Shown one piece after another: positions 9,447 to 17,200 of a stretch of DNA of 55,205 bases. The position numbers were made by a program, and so were the translations under genes. A model generated the notes under the pieces. It did no database searches and had not been told where the DNA came from. It saw only the letters and a program-made list of their open reading frames with translations. Source of the DNA: Devosia psychrophila (lineage in GTDB: Bacteria; Pseudomonadota; Alphaproteobacteria; Rhizobiales; Devosiaceae); the NCBI RefSeq assembly GCF_000971275.1, contig NZ_LAPV01000122.1:1-55205 (forward strand). The letters run 5' to 3'. Position 1 is the first letter of the stretch. Each line of letters starts with the position of its first letter.

Positions 9447-9808
9447 TGCTCGGCTCCCTGAGCAGTCGTGGACAGCAGCATATTGACGTCGAGGTTCAGC
9501 GCCTTGATCTGCGCCGCGATGCGCGGCCAGTCCTCTTTCAAAAACTTTTCGCGTTCATGGGCGAGCAGTTCGGCCCGCGCCCCGGTCTTGACAAACATCC
9601 CCAGTCCCCTTCGTTTCTCGACGACGCCGATATCGACCAGGGCTTCGAACGCCTTGGTGACGGTCAGCGGATTGACCGAAAGATCTGCAGCGATCTGGCG
9701 AACCGAGGGCAGAGCCTCGCCCTCGCCGACCGATCCGCGCAGGATCATCTCGGTTAGCCTCTGCCGGATCTGCACGAAGATCGGCTGGCCGGTGTGAAAA
9801 TCATCCAT
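9443..9808 (-). CDS. GntR-family transcriptional repressor, YtrA subfamily
   Basis: This 121-residue short GntR regulator has the winged helix at about residues 10-75, with L-P-S-V-R-Q-I-A-A-D-L-S-V-N-P-L-T-V-T-K as the DNA-reading helix-turn-helix. It lacks a large effector domain; the 45-residue helical tail is typical of the YtrA subfamily, which controls ABC transporter operons. It is first in its operon, and a perfect dyad lies 14 bp upstream of its ATG, implying autorepression. The inducing ligand is unknown. Confidence 0.92.
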   Translation of the reverse strand: MDDFHTGQPIFVQIRQRLTEMILRGSVGEGEALPSVRQIAADLSVNPLTVTKAFEALVDIGVVEKRRGLGMFVKTGARAELLAHEREKFLKEDWPRIAAQIKALNLDVNMLLSTTAQGAEQ

Positions 9809-9822
9809 CTATCATGCCTTGG

Positions 9823-9848
9823 TAGTGTGCTAGTTTTGTAGCACACTA
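9823..9848. promoter_or_regulatory. GntR/YtrA operator: perfect 10-bp inverted repeat
   Basis: TAGTGTGCTA, six bases, then TAGCACACTA: a perfect dyad 15-40 bp upstream of the GntR gene start. The context (first gene of a GntR-ABC operon) makes it the likely binding site of that regulator. It may also influence the divergent fhuF-like gene starting at 9917. Confidence 0.85.
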
Positions 9849-9916
9849 AAGCAATGCGTCAAGCGGGATTTTTCAACGGGCTTTTCTCGACGCCCATGCG
9901 GCGCTAGAACCGCGCC

Positions 9917-10702
9917 ATGGCCCGATCATTTCTCTTTGCACAAGACACCGGCGATGCCGCTACGACGCGGTTGATCGCGACGGCGGCGCAGCTCACCGGC
10001 TTCATGAAGGGTGAGCCCGGCGCCGCCCGGCCGGGCTGGTACGTACCGGGTGCCGACAATTCCGCTATAGTTGGTGAGTTGCATGCGGCTTTGGCCGCTG
10101 CCTATCCGCAGGCTAGCCCGGCGTTTCATGCCGTGCGGCTGTGGACCAACCTGCTGTGGCAGCCGGCCTATCTCGCGGTAGTCGCGGCCCATATCCATGG
10201 CGCCATGCCGGACCTCGGCACGCTCAGCCAGCAGAGGCGCGGAATCTATGTCGATGGCTATCGCCTGGTGCCGGGTGTGCAGACCTCAGGCAGTGCGGAA
10301 GAGTTGATCGCCGAGGCTGCGCGTCAACTCAAACCGATCACTGCCGCCCTGTTGGAGGAGGTCAATGCGCTGGCCAGGCTCAAGCCGTTGCCGGCCAAGC
10401 GCCTGTTCGCAGACCGGATGCTGAGCCTGATGGTCTGGCTGGGCCAGCGCCGCCGCGACATGTCGGCGGAGACAATACAAGCCTATTCAGAGCTATGGCT
10501 AGAGAGCTTGGGTCTGAGCGGGCAGGGCACGCTGGAACCGGTTATTGCGCCGTCTGGGCAACACCTGCTGATCGTCAAGCGCAAGGGTTGTTGTCTCGAT
10601 TACCTGATCGACCCGGACCGGTTCTGTGCTACCTGCCCCAAGCAGGAAGATACCGTTCGCGTGGCGCGGCAGACTGCCAATGCATTGGCGGAGCTGGGCT
10701 GA
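9917..10702 (+). CDS. FhuF-family siderophore-iron reductase
   Basis: This 261-residue cytoplasmic protein has the FhuF signature of a [2Fe-2S] ferric-siderophore reductase at its C-terminus: Cys225-Cys226, ten residues, Cys237, two residues, Cys240 (G-C-C ... F-C-A-T-C). The N-terminal 200 residues are the less conserved FhuF helical region. It would release iron from imported ferric siderophores. No siderophore receptor or importer gene is adjacent. The ATG has no strong ribosome site. A Fur-type box was not obvious in the 100 bp upstream. Confidence 0.85.
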   Translation: MARSFLFAQDTGDAATTRLIATAAQLTGFMKGEPGAARPGWYVPGADNSAIVGELHAALAAAYPQASPAFHAVRLWTNLLWQPAYLAVVAAHIHGAMPDLGTLSQQRRGIYVDGYRLVPGVQTSGSAEELIAEAARQLKPITAALLEEVNALARLKPLPAKRLFADRMLSLMVWLGQRRRDMSAETIQAYSELWLESLGLSGQGTLEPVIAPSGQHLLIVKRKGCCLDYLIDPDRFCATCPKQEDTVRVARQTANALAELG

Positions 10703-10733
10703 CACCTCCCCCAAAGAGCGAGGTGAAGAGCGT

Positions 10734-11306
10734 CTAATCGAACACTTCATCTGGATAGACGCCCCAGAGCTCCTCCTGGTGCATAAAGCCCGAATAGGTG
10801 GTCGAGCGCTGGCTGGGGTCGCTGGCGCTGACTTCGCACCAGGTGCCGTCGCATTCCTTGATGGTGACCTTGAACCCAGGCCCGAGCCGCGCGCGAACGC
10901 TGGCTTTGCTCGACTGATTGGCCAGCAGGGCAATCTCCCCATTGGCCATGATCGGTGTCACATAGCCTGCGCGAGTTCCCGCGAGCAGGTTCTGGTGGAT
11001 CCAGCCTTCGCCACCGTCCATGTCGCGAATCTTGCGCCAGGTATCGAATTCCTGGACGATTTCGACCGGAATGCCGGATTTGAGATAGGTCCAGGCGATA
11101 TCGTATTTCTGGCCCGGCCCGACGCGAACGTTGATTGGCTCCGACCGCGTGGTGACGAAGCGAGGTAGCGGCAGGCCGCTGGGATTGGTGGCTTGGGCAA
11201 ATGCTGGCAGGGTCAGCAGCGCCGCCAAAACGGCGGGCCGCGACAGCAGGCGAAACATGGACTGGAAGGGTCGGGCGATGGGGCGGCTCACGGTCTCGTC
11301 AAACAT
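10734..11306 (-). CDS. Secreted SH3-domain (bacterial SH3-like) protein
   Basis: This protein has up to 190 residues. Met17 (position 11258) is an alternative start that leaves a tidier signal peptide, M-F-R-L-L-S-R-P-A-V-L-A-A-L-L, ending near A-F-A-Q-A. Two bacterial SH3-like modules follow: I-N-V-R-V-G-P-G-Q-K-Y-D-I-A-W near residue 60 and the repeat-like S-V-R-A-R-L-G-P-G-F-K-V near 135, with W-C-E-V after it. Such COG3807-type proteins are periplasmic and thought to bind cell-wall or protein ligands; the function is unproven. Convergent with the FhuF gene, divergent from the dehydrogenase. Confidence 0.82.
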   Translation of the reverse strand: MFDETVSRPIARPFQSMFRLLSRPAVLAALLTLPAFAQATNPSGLPLPRFVTTRSEPINVRVGPGQKYDIAWTYLKSGIPVEIVQEFDTWRKIRDMDGGEGWIHQNLLAGTRAGYVTPIMANGEIALLANQSSKASVRARLGPGFKVTIKECDGTWCEVSASDPSQRSTTYSGFMHQEELWGVYPDEVFD

Positions 11307-11411
11307 GACTTTGCAGATAAATGGATTTGTCCTATCACTACCAAAAGATCCTTAATGGGCGCTGAAGGATGGGTTTTCATTCATCGCCCGCGCCCCCCGA
11401 TCCCGGAACAT

Positions 11412-12431
11412 ATGGCCAGCCCAAAACCCAATATTCTCGTCACCAGGCGCCTGCCCGAAACCATCGAGGCGCGCATGGCGACACTGTTTGAAACCCATGT
11501 CAACGAAGGCGACGTGACGCTGACCGGCGATGACATCGTCGAGGGTCTCGACGGCAAGGACGTGCTGGTCTGCTCCATCACCGACCGCATCGATGCAGAG
11601 TTGATCGCCCGCCTGCCCAAGAGCGTGCGGCTGATCGCCCAGTTCGGCAATGGTGTCGACAATATCGACATCGAGGCCGCCTGGGCCGCCGGCCTGACAG
11701 TCACCAATACGCCGAGCGTACTGACTGAAGACACTGCCGACATGGCCATGATGCTGATGCTGGCCTTGCCGCGCCGGCTCGTTGAGGGCACGCAGATGCT
11801 GGTGCGCGATGGCGTATGGGCCGGCTGGTCGCCCACCTCGATGCTCGGTCATCGCCTGCGTGGCAAGGCGCTGGGCATTGTCGGCATGGGGCGCATCGGC
11901 ACCGCCGTGGCACAGCGGGCCAAGGCCTTTGGGCTGAACATCCACTATTTTTCGCGTAACCGCCGCCCGCCCGGCGTCGAGGATCCGCTTGAAGCCACCT
12001 ATTGGCACGATCTTGATGCGATGATCGAGGCGGTGGATATCATTTCGCTGCACACGCCTCACACGCGCGAAACCTTCCATATTCTCTCGGCCGACCGGCT
12101 CAAGCGGATGCGGCCGGGCAGCTTCGTGGTCAATGTCAGCCGGCCCGAACTGGTCGACGAAGCGGCGATGCTACACGAAATCGAATGCGGTCATTTGAGC
12201 GGCGCGGCGCTGGATGTGTTCGAAAATCGCAATGGCATCGACGCGCGGCTATTGGCGCTGGCCGAAGCCAACAAGGTGGTGCTGACCGCCCATATGGCCT
12301 CGGCGACGCTCGAGGCTCGCATCGAAATGGGCGAGACCGTCATCGTCAATATCCGTGCCTTCATGGATGGCCACCAGCCGCCGCATCGCGTGTTGCCCGA
12401 GAGCAGACATGGGCGGCCATCGCCCGCCTGA
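11412..12431 (+). CDS. D-isomer-specific 2-hydroxyacid dehydrogenase, divergent active site
   Basis: This 339-residue NAD(P)-dependent dehydrogenase resembles glyoxylate/hydroxypyruvate reductases. The Rossmann motif is G157-M-G-R-I-G162; the catalytic Arg is R244 in N-V-S-R-P and the catalytic His is H294 in L-T-A-H-M. By motif spacing from E. coli SerA (Arg240 to Glu269), the position of the catalytic Glu is occupied by Arg273 (F-E-N-R-N-G), and the Gly that normally follows the Arg is Pro245. It may therefore have altered activity. The longer frame from 11193 is rejected because its extension overlaps the divergent signal-peptide gene and matches no family sequence. Confidence 0.86.
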   Translation: MASPKPNILVTRRLPETIEARMATLFETHVNEGDVTLTGDDIVEGLDGKDVLVCSITDRIDAELIARLPKSVRLIAQFGNGVDNIDIEAAWAAGLTVTNTPSVLTEDTADMAMMLMLALPRRLVEGTQMLVRDGVWAGWSPTSMLGHRLRGKALGIVGMGRIGTAVAQRAKAFGLNIHYFSRNRRPPGVEDPLEATYWHDLDAMIEAVDIISLHTPHTRETFHILSADRLKRMRPGSFVVNVSRPELVDEAAMLHEIECGHLSGAALDVFENRNGIDARLLALAEANKVVLTAHMASATLEARIEMGETVIVNIRAFMDGHQPPHRVLPESRHGRPSPA

Positions 12432-12478
12432 CCGCCTCGCCGATTGACGGCAGGGCGCCAAGGGCTTAATTCCCGCCA

Positions 12479-12886
12479 ATGAGCAAAGACAACAAACAAA
12501 CCGGCCCCAACCAGCGCATGCTGCGCGTCGGCGAACTGGTGCGCCACGCGCTGGCCGCCATCTTCGCCCGGGGCGACGTCGACGACGATGCCTTGCGCGG
12601 CGCTGTGATCACCGTGCCCGAAGTGCGTATGACCAACGATCTCAAGATCGCCAACGCCTATATCATGCCGCTGGGCGGCCTGCATGCCGAGGAAATCGTC
12701 GCGGCGCTGAACCGCAATGCGAAGTTTATCCGCGGCCGCGTGGCGCCACAGGTCAACATGAAGTTCGCGCCCGAAGTGCGCTTCTTTGTCGATGACACCT
12801 TCGAGGAAGCCAGCCGCATCGATGCGCTGCTGCGCTCCGACAAAGTCCAGCGCGACCTCGATGAAGACGACGGCGAGACCGAGTGA
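12479..12886 (+). CDS. rbfA: 30S ribosome-binding factor RbfA
   Basis: This 135-residue KH-like cold-shock factor binds 16S rRNA helix 1 during late 30S maturation. Recognisable segments are M-L-R-V-G-E-L-V-R-H-A-L near residue 13, V-P-E-V-R-M-T-N-D-L-K-I-A near 41 and the C-terminal R-I-D-A-L-L. It has the usual acidic tail (D-E-D-D-G-E-T-E). The stop overlaps the truB GTG by 4 bp. The usual neighbour infB is not upstream; a dehydrogenase gene is there instead. Confidence 0.95.
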   Translation: MSKDNKQTGPNQRMLRVGELVRHALAAIFARGDVDDDALRGAVITVPEVRMTNDLKIANAYIMPLGGLHAEEIVAALNRNAKFIRGRVAPQVNMKFAPEVRFFVDDTFEEASRIDALLRSDKVQRDLDEDDGETE

Positions 12887-13788
12887 ACGATAAGCCCAAG
12901 CGTATCAAGCGCCCCATTTCCGGATGGGTGGTGCTCGACAAGCCATTCAACATGACCTCTACCCAGGCTGTCGGCAAGGTGCGGTGGCTGTTCAGCGCCG
13001 CCAAGGCCGGGCACGCTGGCACGCTCGACCCCCTGGCCACCGGCATCCTGCCGATCGCGCTGGGCGAGGCGACAAAGGCCGTGCCGCAGGTGCAGGACGG
13101 CACCAAGATCTATCGCTTCGCGATAAAGTGGGGCAGCGCCACCACGACCGACGACGCCGAAGGTGAGGTTGTCGCCTCCTCCGATGTGCGGCCTGATCGC
13201 GCCGCGCTCGAAGCGGTGCTGCCGCAGTTTGTGGGTACGATAATGCAGCGCCCGCCGATTTTTTCGGCTCTCAAGATCGATGGCGAGCGCGCCTATGACC
13301 TGGCGCGCGCCGGCGAAGTGGTAGACCTGCAGCCGCGCCCGATAGATATAGATGCGATCGAGCTGATCGAGCACGGTTCGGAAACCTCGACGCTCGAAGT
13401 CACTTGCGGCAAGGGCACCTATGTTCGCTCGCTGGCCCGAGACATTGGGGAAGTGCTCGGCACGCGCGGCCATGTCAGCCTGCTGCACCGCGCCGCGGTG
13501 GGACCGTTTCATGACCAAGACGCATTGACCATCGATCAGCTCGAGGCGCTGTCCCTCGAACAACGCGATGCGTTGCTCAAGCCTGTCGCGGCCGGATTTT
13601 CGGACCTGCCGGAAATCCGCCTCGACCCGCAGCAGGCCGCCGCCGTGCGTCATGGCAATGCAGTATTGTTGACCGGGGCCGGCTCGCCGGTGTCGCTCGA
13701 CGAATGCTGGGTCAGTTTCAAGGGCGAAGTGCTGGCGACGGGGTGGGTGGAGTTTGGCCAGTTCAAATGCCGAAGAGTGTTTAACTGA
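12883..13788 (+). CDS. truB: tRNA pseudouridine(55) synthase TruB
   Basis: This 301-residue enzyme makes pseudouridine 55 in the T-loop of elongator tRNAs. The catalytic Asp is D49 in H-A-G-T-L-D-P-L-A-T-G. It also shows G-W-V-V-L-D-K-P near residue 15, K-I-Y-R-F near 80, R-P-P-I-F-S-A-L-K and G-T-Y-V-R-S-L-A-R-D-I-G. The start is GTG within the rbfA stop, so the two are translationally coupled. rpsO and pnp, which often follow truB in this order, are absent; a hairpin terminator follows instead. Confidence 0.96.
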   Translation: MNDKPKRIKRPISGWVVLDKPFNMTSTQAVGKVRWLFSAAKAGHAGTLDPLATGILPIALGEATKAVPQVQDGTKIYRFAIKWGSATTTDDAEGEVVASSDVRPDRAALEAVLPQFVGTIMQRPPIFSALKIDGERAYDLARAGEVVDLQPRPIDIDAIELIEHGSETSTLEVTCGKGTYVRSLARDIGEVLGTRGHVSLLHRAAVGPFHDQDALTIDQLEALSLEQRDALLKPVAAGFSDLPEIRLDPQQAAAVRHGNAVLLTGAGSPVSLDECWVSFKGEVLATGWVEFGQFKCRRVFN

Positions 13789-13797
13789 GCAATAGAA

Positions 13798-13823
13798 AAA
13801 GGCGGGGATTGCTCCCCGCCTTT
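13798..13823. terminator. Bidirectional rho-independent terminator
   Basis: AAAGGCGGGGA, a 4-nt loop, then TCCCCGCCTTT: a perfect 11-bp stem. It sits 10 bp after truB. On the minus strand it is followed by TTTTTCTATT, so it also ends transcription of the microprotein gene at 13831-13908. Confidence 0.9.
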
Positions 13824-13830
13824 GCTCTTC

Positions 13831-13908
13831 CTAGCGCAGGAAGAACACGATGATGATGATCAGCCAGATCGGCACGCCCAGTAGCCAGAGTCCAATGCCA
13901 CGAAACAT
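13831..13908 (-). CDS. Hydrophobic microprotein, 25 residues
   Basis: The encoded peptide is M-F-R-G-I-G-L-W-L-L-G-V-P-I-W-L-I-I-I-I then V-F-F-L-R: one transmembrane helix with a basic residue at each end. AAAGGACAACA directly precedes the ATG as a ribosome site, and a strong terminator follows the stop, which supports a real gene despite its size. It lies 21 bp downstream of the membrane protein gene 13930-14823 on the same strand. The function is unknown; similar tiny hydrophobic proteins are often missed by gene callers. Confidence 0.65.
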   Translation of the reverse strand: MFRGIGLWLLGVPIWLIIIIVFFLR

Positions 13909-13929
13909 GTTGTTGTCCTTTTCTGACTG

Positions 13930-14823
13930 TTAGAAACGGCGGAAAACGCCGGTCAATACGGTGTTTTCGTCGCGGTGGTTGCCGCCCTTCTGAGCTGCCC
14001 AGAATGCGCCGAGGGCCGAGACCAGCAGTGAGGCAGCGATCAGGAAGGCGCCGATGATTGCCGTGTTGCGGGCAATGCGGGCAGCTTCGATTGCTGTCTG
14101 ACGCGCTTCTTCGACGCTGGCGATAGCCTGGTCGACGCGGGCTTCGGCTTCAGGCTGCGGGATGCCGGTATTGGCGGCAATGACGCTGGCCAGATAGGTA
14201 CGATCGGCATCGGCAACGACGCCATCGCCAAGAGCTGCCTGGGCGAAGATGCGACCGGCTTCTCCCCGAGCGGCGTCAGCATCGACCGGCTGGGTCGTGC
14301 GGAACATGGTGTCGATGAAGTAGGCATTCGGATCGACGGCGTCAGCAGCGCCTTCCGCAACATTGGAAGCAGCCGTGGTCGCGGTAGCGGCAACGTTGCC
14401 GACAGCGTTTGCTGCTGCTCCGATGCCGCCGACGGCGATCATCACGCCAAGGATTGCGGCGCCGGCCCAGACCAGCAGCCCATGGGCGCCATCACGCAGG
14501 TCGCTTTCATGCTCATCGGCGTCGAAATGGCGGCGGCGCAGGCGACCAGTAAGGTAACCGCCAGCCATGAAGCTGGAAATTTGCACCCAGAGGAACCAGG
14601 TTGCGGCAGCGATACCGACGAAAATCGGGTTCGGACCGTCGCCATAGCCGAAGTCGAGGAAGTTCAGCCCGACAGCCGAGCCAAAGCTGATCAGCACCAA
14701 GCTGATGGCCGAGGCGAGGACAATGCCGGCAATAATGGCGGGCCAATCGACATAGGACGACTGGTCACGGTTGGTCGCTGATGTCTCGGCGACGATAACG
14801 CCCGCGGGCGCGTCAATGGTCAT
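13930..14823 (-). CDS. Four-TM membrane protein of unknown function (called PhnA-like in related genomes)
   Basis: This 297-residue protein has hydrophobic segments near residues 27-50, 66-86, 113-135 and 255-275. Between the third and last lies a loop of about 120 residues rich in Ala, Glu and Asp, probably helical (repeats such as A-R-V-D-Q-A-I-A-S-V-E-E-A-R). After TM2 comes a basic G-R-L-R-R-R-H-F and acidic D-A-D-E-H-E-S-D. AGGAG is well placed before the ATG. Similar proteins in rhizobia are annotated PhnA-like, but I see no evidence for phosphonate metabolism. It sits between two microprotein genes, possibly one transcript. Confidence 0.75.
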   Translation of the reverse strand: MTIDAPAGVIVAETSATNRDQSSYVDWPAIIAGIVLASAISLVLISFGSAVGLNFLDFGYGDGPNPIFVGIAAATWFLWVQISSFMAGGYLTGRLRRRHFDADEHESDLRDGAHGLLVWAGAAILGVMIAVGGIGAAANAVGNVAATATTAASNVAEGAADAVDPNAYFIDTMFRTTQPVDADAARGEAGRIFAQAALGDGVVADADRTYLASVIAANTGIPQPEAEARVDQAIASVEEARQTAIEAARIARNTAIIGAFLIAASLLVSALGAFWAAQKGGNHRDENTVLTGVFRRF

Positions 14824-14868
14824 AGTGGCGACTCCTGTGGTTGTTGTTGTTGTTCTTGCCGCCGATGC

Positions 14869-14943
14869 TTAGGCGAGGCCGATGAACGACAGGATGGCCA
14901 TGACGATGACAATGAGGCCGACGATATAGATGATGGAGTTCAT
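14869..14943 (-). CDS. Hydrophobic microprotein, 24 residues
   Basis: The sequence begins M-N-S-I-I-Y-I-V-G-L-I-V-I-V and ends S-F-I-G-L-A: a single transmembrane helix. Peptides of almost this sequence (M-x-S-I-I-Y-I-V-G-L) occur widely in Hyphomicrobiales from my recollection of annotated genomes. AGAAGGGC is correctly spaced before the ATG. It is 45 bp upstream of the 297-residue membrane protein gene on the same strand. The function is unknown. Confidence 0.7.
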   Translation of the reverse strand: MNSIIYIVGLIVIVMAILSFIGLA

Positions 14944-15057
14944 AGGAAATGCCCTTCTTGGTTGACGCATAGAGTGTTGCATCAACATCGCGAAGGACGA
15001 TTCGTTCCGGGGTTGCATCAAATTTTTGCACGGCCGCGTGAGCGTAGGTAAACAAAA

Positions 15058-15083
15058 AAAGGCAGGGATCGCTCCCCGCCTTT
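15058..15083 (-). terminator. Rho-independent terminator of the pyrimidine operon
   Basis: AAAGGCAGGGA / TCCCCGCCTTT stem with one mismatch and a 4-nt loop. On the minus strand it is followed by a run of seven T. It lies 21 bp past the stop of the last operon gene (15104). Confidence 0.9.
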
Positions 15084-15103
15084 TAGATCGATATGAGAGG
15101 AGC

Positions 15104-16078
15104 TTACAGCCCGTCGGTGACCACGCTGGTGAATGCGCCTACTGGCTCGGCCTTGATGATCTTCTGGTCGAGCAGGGCCTTTACCGTGCGCTCATAAGTG
15201 GCTGGGTCGAGCTTGGCGTCTGCCGGGTCGACCAGCTTGGCGACTTCGCCGGTCATGTAGAGCTGGTGCTCGAGCGTTGCGGCGCCGGTGTCGTCCATGT
15301 CGACAACGATCTGGGCGGCTTCCTCAGGGTTCTCGGCAGCATAAGCCCAGCCCTTCATCGAAGCGCGGACGAAGCGGGTAAAGGCATCGACCTTTGCCGG
15401 GTCCTTGAGCGAGTCTTCAAGCACATAGAGACCGTCTTCGAGCAGGTCGTTGCCCATGTCGGTGTAGTTGAAGATGGTCAGGTTGTCGGGGCCGTAGCCG
15501 GCATCGAGCGCCTGGCCGTATTCGTTGTAGGTCATCACCGAGATGCAATCGGCCTGGCCCTGGATCATTGGCTGGATGTCAAAGCTCTGCTGCAACACGG
15601 TGACGCCGCCAGCCGAACCGTCGGTGGCAATGCCTTCCTTGTTCATCCAGGCAAAGAATGGGTATTCATTGCCGAAGAACCAGACGCCCAGCGTGTGGCC
15701 GGGGAAATCGGCGACTGTCTTGATTTCCTTTTCAGCCGGGCAAATCATCATCAGGCCCGACTTCTTGAACGGCTGGGCGATATTGACCAGCGGCACGCCG
15801 GATTCGCGAGCAGCCATGCCGGCTGCCATCCAGGTGACGATGATGTCGGCGCCGCCGCCGGCGATCACCTGCTCGGGCGCAATGTTGGGACCACCGGGCA
15901 GGATGGTGATGTCGAGGTTTTCCGCGTCATAGAAGCCTTTGGACTCGGCAACCAGGTAGCCGGCGAACTGCGCCTGTGTGACCCACTTGAGCTGCAGCGT
16001 CAGCGCGTCCGCAGCGAAGGCGGGCGCGGTCGAAAGCGCCAGGGCGCTGACGAGCAGACCTCCGATAATTTTGTTCAT
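15104..16078 (-). CDS. ABC transporter substrate-binding protein, NMT1/THI5 fold
   Basis: This 324-residue periplasmic protein has a signal peptide cut near A-F-A-A-D (residue 23). L-K-W-V-T-Q-A-Q-F-A-G-Y-L-V-A and G-G-G-A-D-I-I-V-T-W place it in the NMT1/THI5-like family, whose members bind pyrimidines such as hydroxymethylpyrimidine, riboflavin and related heterocycles. It is the last gene of an operon with dihydropyrimidinase and ureidopropionase, so a pyrimidine, dihydropyrimidine or ureide ligand is more likely than a thiamin precursor. That is inference from context. No TPP riboswitch was recognised upstream. Confidence 0.85.
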   Translation of the reverse strand: MNKIIGGLLVSALALSTAPAFAADALTLQLKWVTQAQFAGYLVAESKGFYDAENLDITILPGGPNIAPEQVIAGGGADIIVTWMAAGMAARESGVPLVNIAQPFKKSGLMMICPAEKEIKTVADFPGHTLGVWFFGNEYPFFAWMNKEGIATDGSAGGVTVLQQSFDIQPMIQGQADCISVMTYNEYGQALDAGYGPDNLTIFNYTDMGNDLLEDGLYVLEDSLKDPAKVDAFTRFVRASMKGWAYAAENPEEAAQIVVDMDDTGAATLEHQLYMTGEVAKLVDPADAKLDPATYERTVKALLDQKIIKAEPVGAFTSVVTDGL

Positions 16079-16099
16079 TTGTCGTTCCCTATTTCCCTG

Positions 16100-17200
16100 T
16101 TACGCCCGTCCACCACGGACAGACGGATGCCAGAAGGTGACGCCCCTCTCGATGAGGGCGATCACGCCGTAGAAGGCAGACCCCGCGACCGCTGCAACGG
16201 CGATCTCTGCCCAGACCAGATCGATGGCCAGCCGGCCAACGCCTGTCGATATCCGGAAACCCATTCCCACAATGGGCGTCCCGAAGAATTCCGCTACGAT
16301 TGCGCCGATCAAGGCCAAAGTCGAGTTGATCTTGAGGGCGTTGAATATGAAGGGGCCCGCAGCGGGAAGCCGTAGCTTCATAAGGGTTTGCCAGTAGTCG
16401 GCGGCATAGGTTGCCATCAGGTCGCGCTCGATGGCGGAGCTGGCATTGAGGCCGGCAACGGTGTTGACCAGCATTGGAAAAAACGTCATCGCCACGACGA
16501 CGGCAGCCTTGCTCTGCCAGTCGAAACCGAACCACATCACCATGATCGGCGCGATACCGATGATGGGAAGCGCCGACATGAAATTGCCGATCGGCAATAG
16601 TCCAGCCTTGAGGAAGGGCGACCGATCGACGAGGATCGCCACGACCAGCCCGGACAGGCAGCCGATGGCGTAGCCCGGCAGCACCGACTTGATGAAGGTC
16701 TGCACGAAATCGGCCCACAGGATCGGCGCTGAATTGGCCAATTGCGCGCCGATCATCGATGGCGCCGGCAACAGCACCGGCGGCACATTGGCGCCGCGCG
16801 TCACCACTTCCCAGATCACCAGCAGGGCCATTCCAAACACCATCGGGATCAGCAGGCCAAGCCCGGCATTGTCGCTCAATCGCGGCGCCAATGCCTTGCT
16901 CAGACGCTCGACGAACAGCCACGAAAACAGCCAGGCGCCTACCAGGGCCATCCAGAAGAAGGCCGGCGTCGGCCCGAACGCGCCGATCGTGGTCAGCAGG
17001 GCCACAGCGCCCAGCAGGGCTAAGGCCGCATCGGCCCATAGCCCGAGCGGCAAGAAGAAGCGGATCAGCGACATGAAGCCCAGCGCCAGGAACGCCTTGA
17101 GCAGCAGCCCCTGCTCGAACGGCGTGACGACGCTCAGGGCAAAGGCCGCCGCCGAAAGGCCACCGGCAACCAGAGCGAGGAAAAACTGCAACTGGCTCAT
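16100..17200 (-). CDS. ABC transporter permease with extended N-terminal membrane domain
   Basis: This 366-residue binding-protein-dependent permease (BPD_transp_1) has the EAA-type loop near residue 275 (D-L-M-A-T-Y-A-A-D-Y-W-Q-T-L-M-K-L-R-L-P-A). About 110 extra N-terminal residues contain four hydrophobic segments not usual in SsuC/ThiX relatives. The ATG at 17200 overlaps the upstream permease stop (ATGA); the longer frame to 17302 only shadows that gene. It forms a heterodimer with the 289-residue permease. Confidence 0.87.
   Translation of the reverse strand: MSQLQFFLALVAGGLSAAAFALSVVTPFEQGLLLKAFLALGFMSLIRFFLPLGLWADAALALLGAVALLTTIGAFGPTPAFFWMALVGAWLFSWLFVERLSKALAPRLSDNAGLGLLIPMVFGMALLVIWEVVTRGANVPPVLLPAPSMIGAQLANSAPILWADFVQTFIKSVLPGYAIGCLSGLVVAILVDRSPFLKAGLLPIGNFMSALPIIGIAPIMVMWFGFDWQSKAAVVVAMTFFPMLVNTVAGLNASSAIERDLMATYAADYWQTLMKLRLPAAGPFIFNALKINSTLALIGAIVAEFFGTPIVGMGFRISTGVGRLAIDLVWAEIAVAAVAGSAFYGVIALIERGVTFWHPSVRGGRA

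Noticed and set aside
16079..16099. TPP riboswitch or thiamin link for the NMT1-like ABC system
   Set aside because: No thi-box-like sequence was found at the operon head or before the transporter genes, and the neighbours are pyrimidine-catabolic.
15026..16375. 449-codon plus-strand frame opposite the substrate-binding protein
   Set aside because: It covers a terminator and parts of two genes on the other strand; no motifs.
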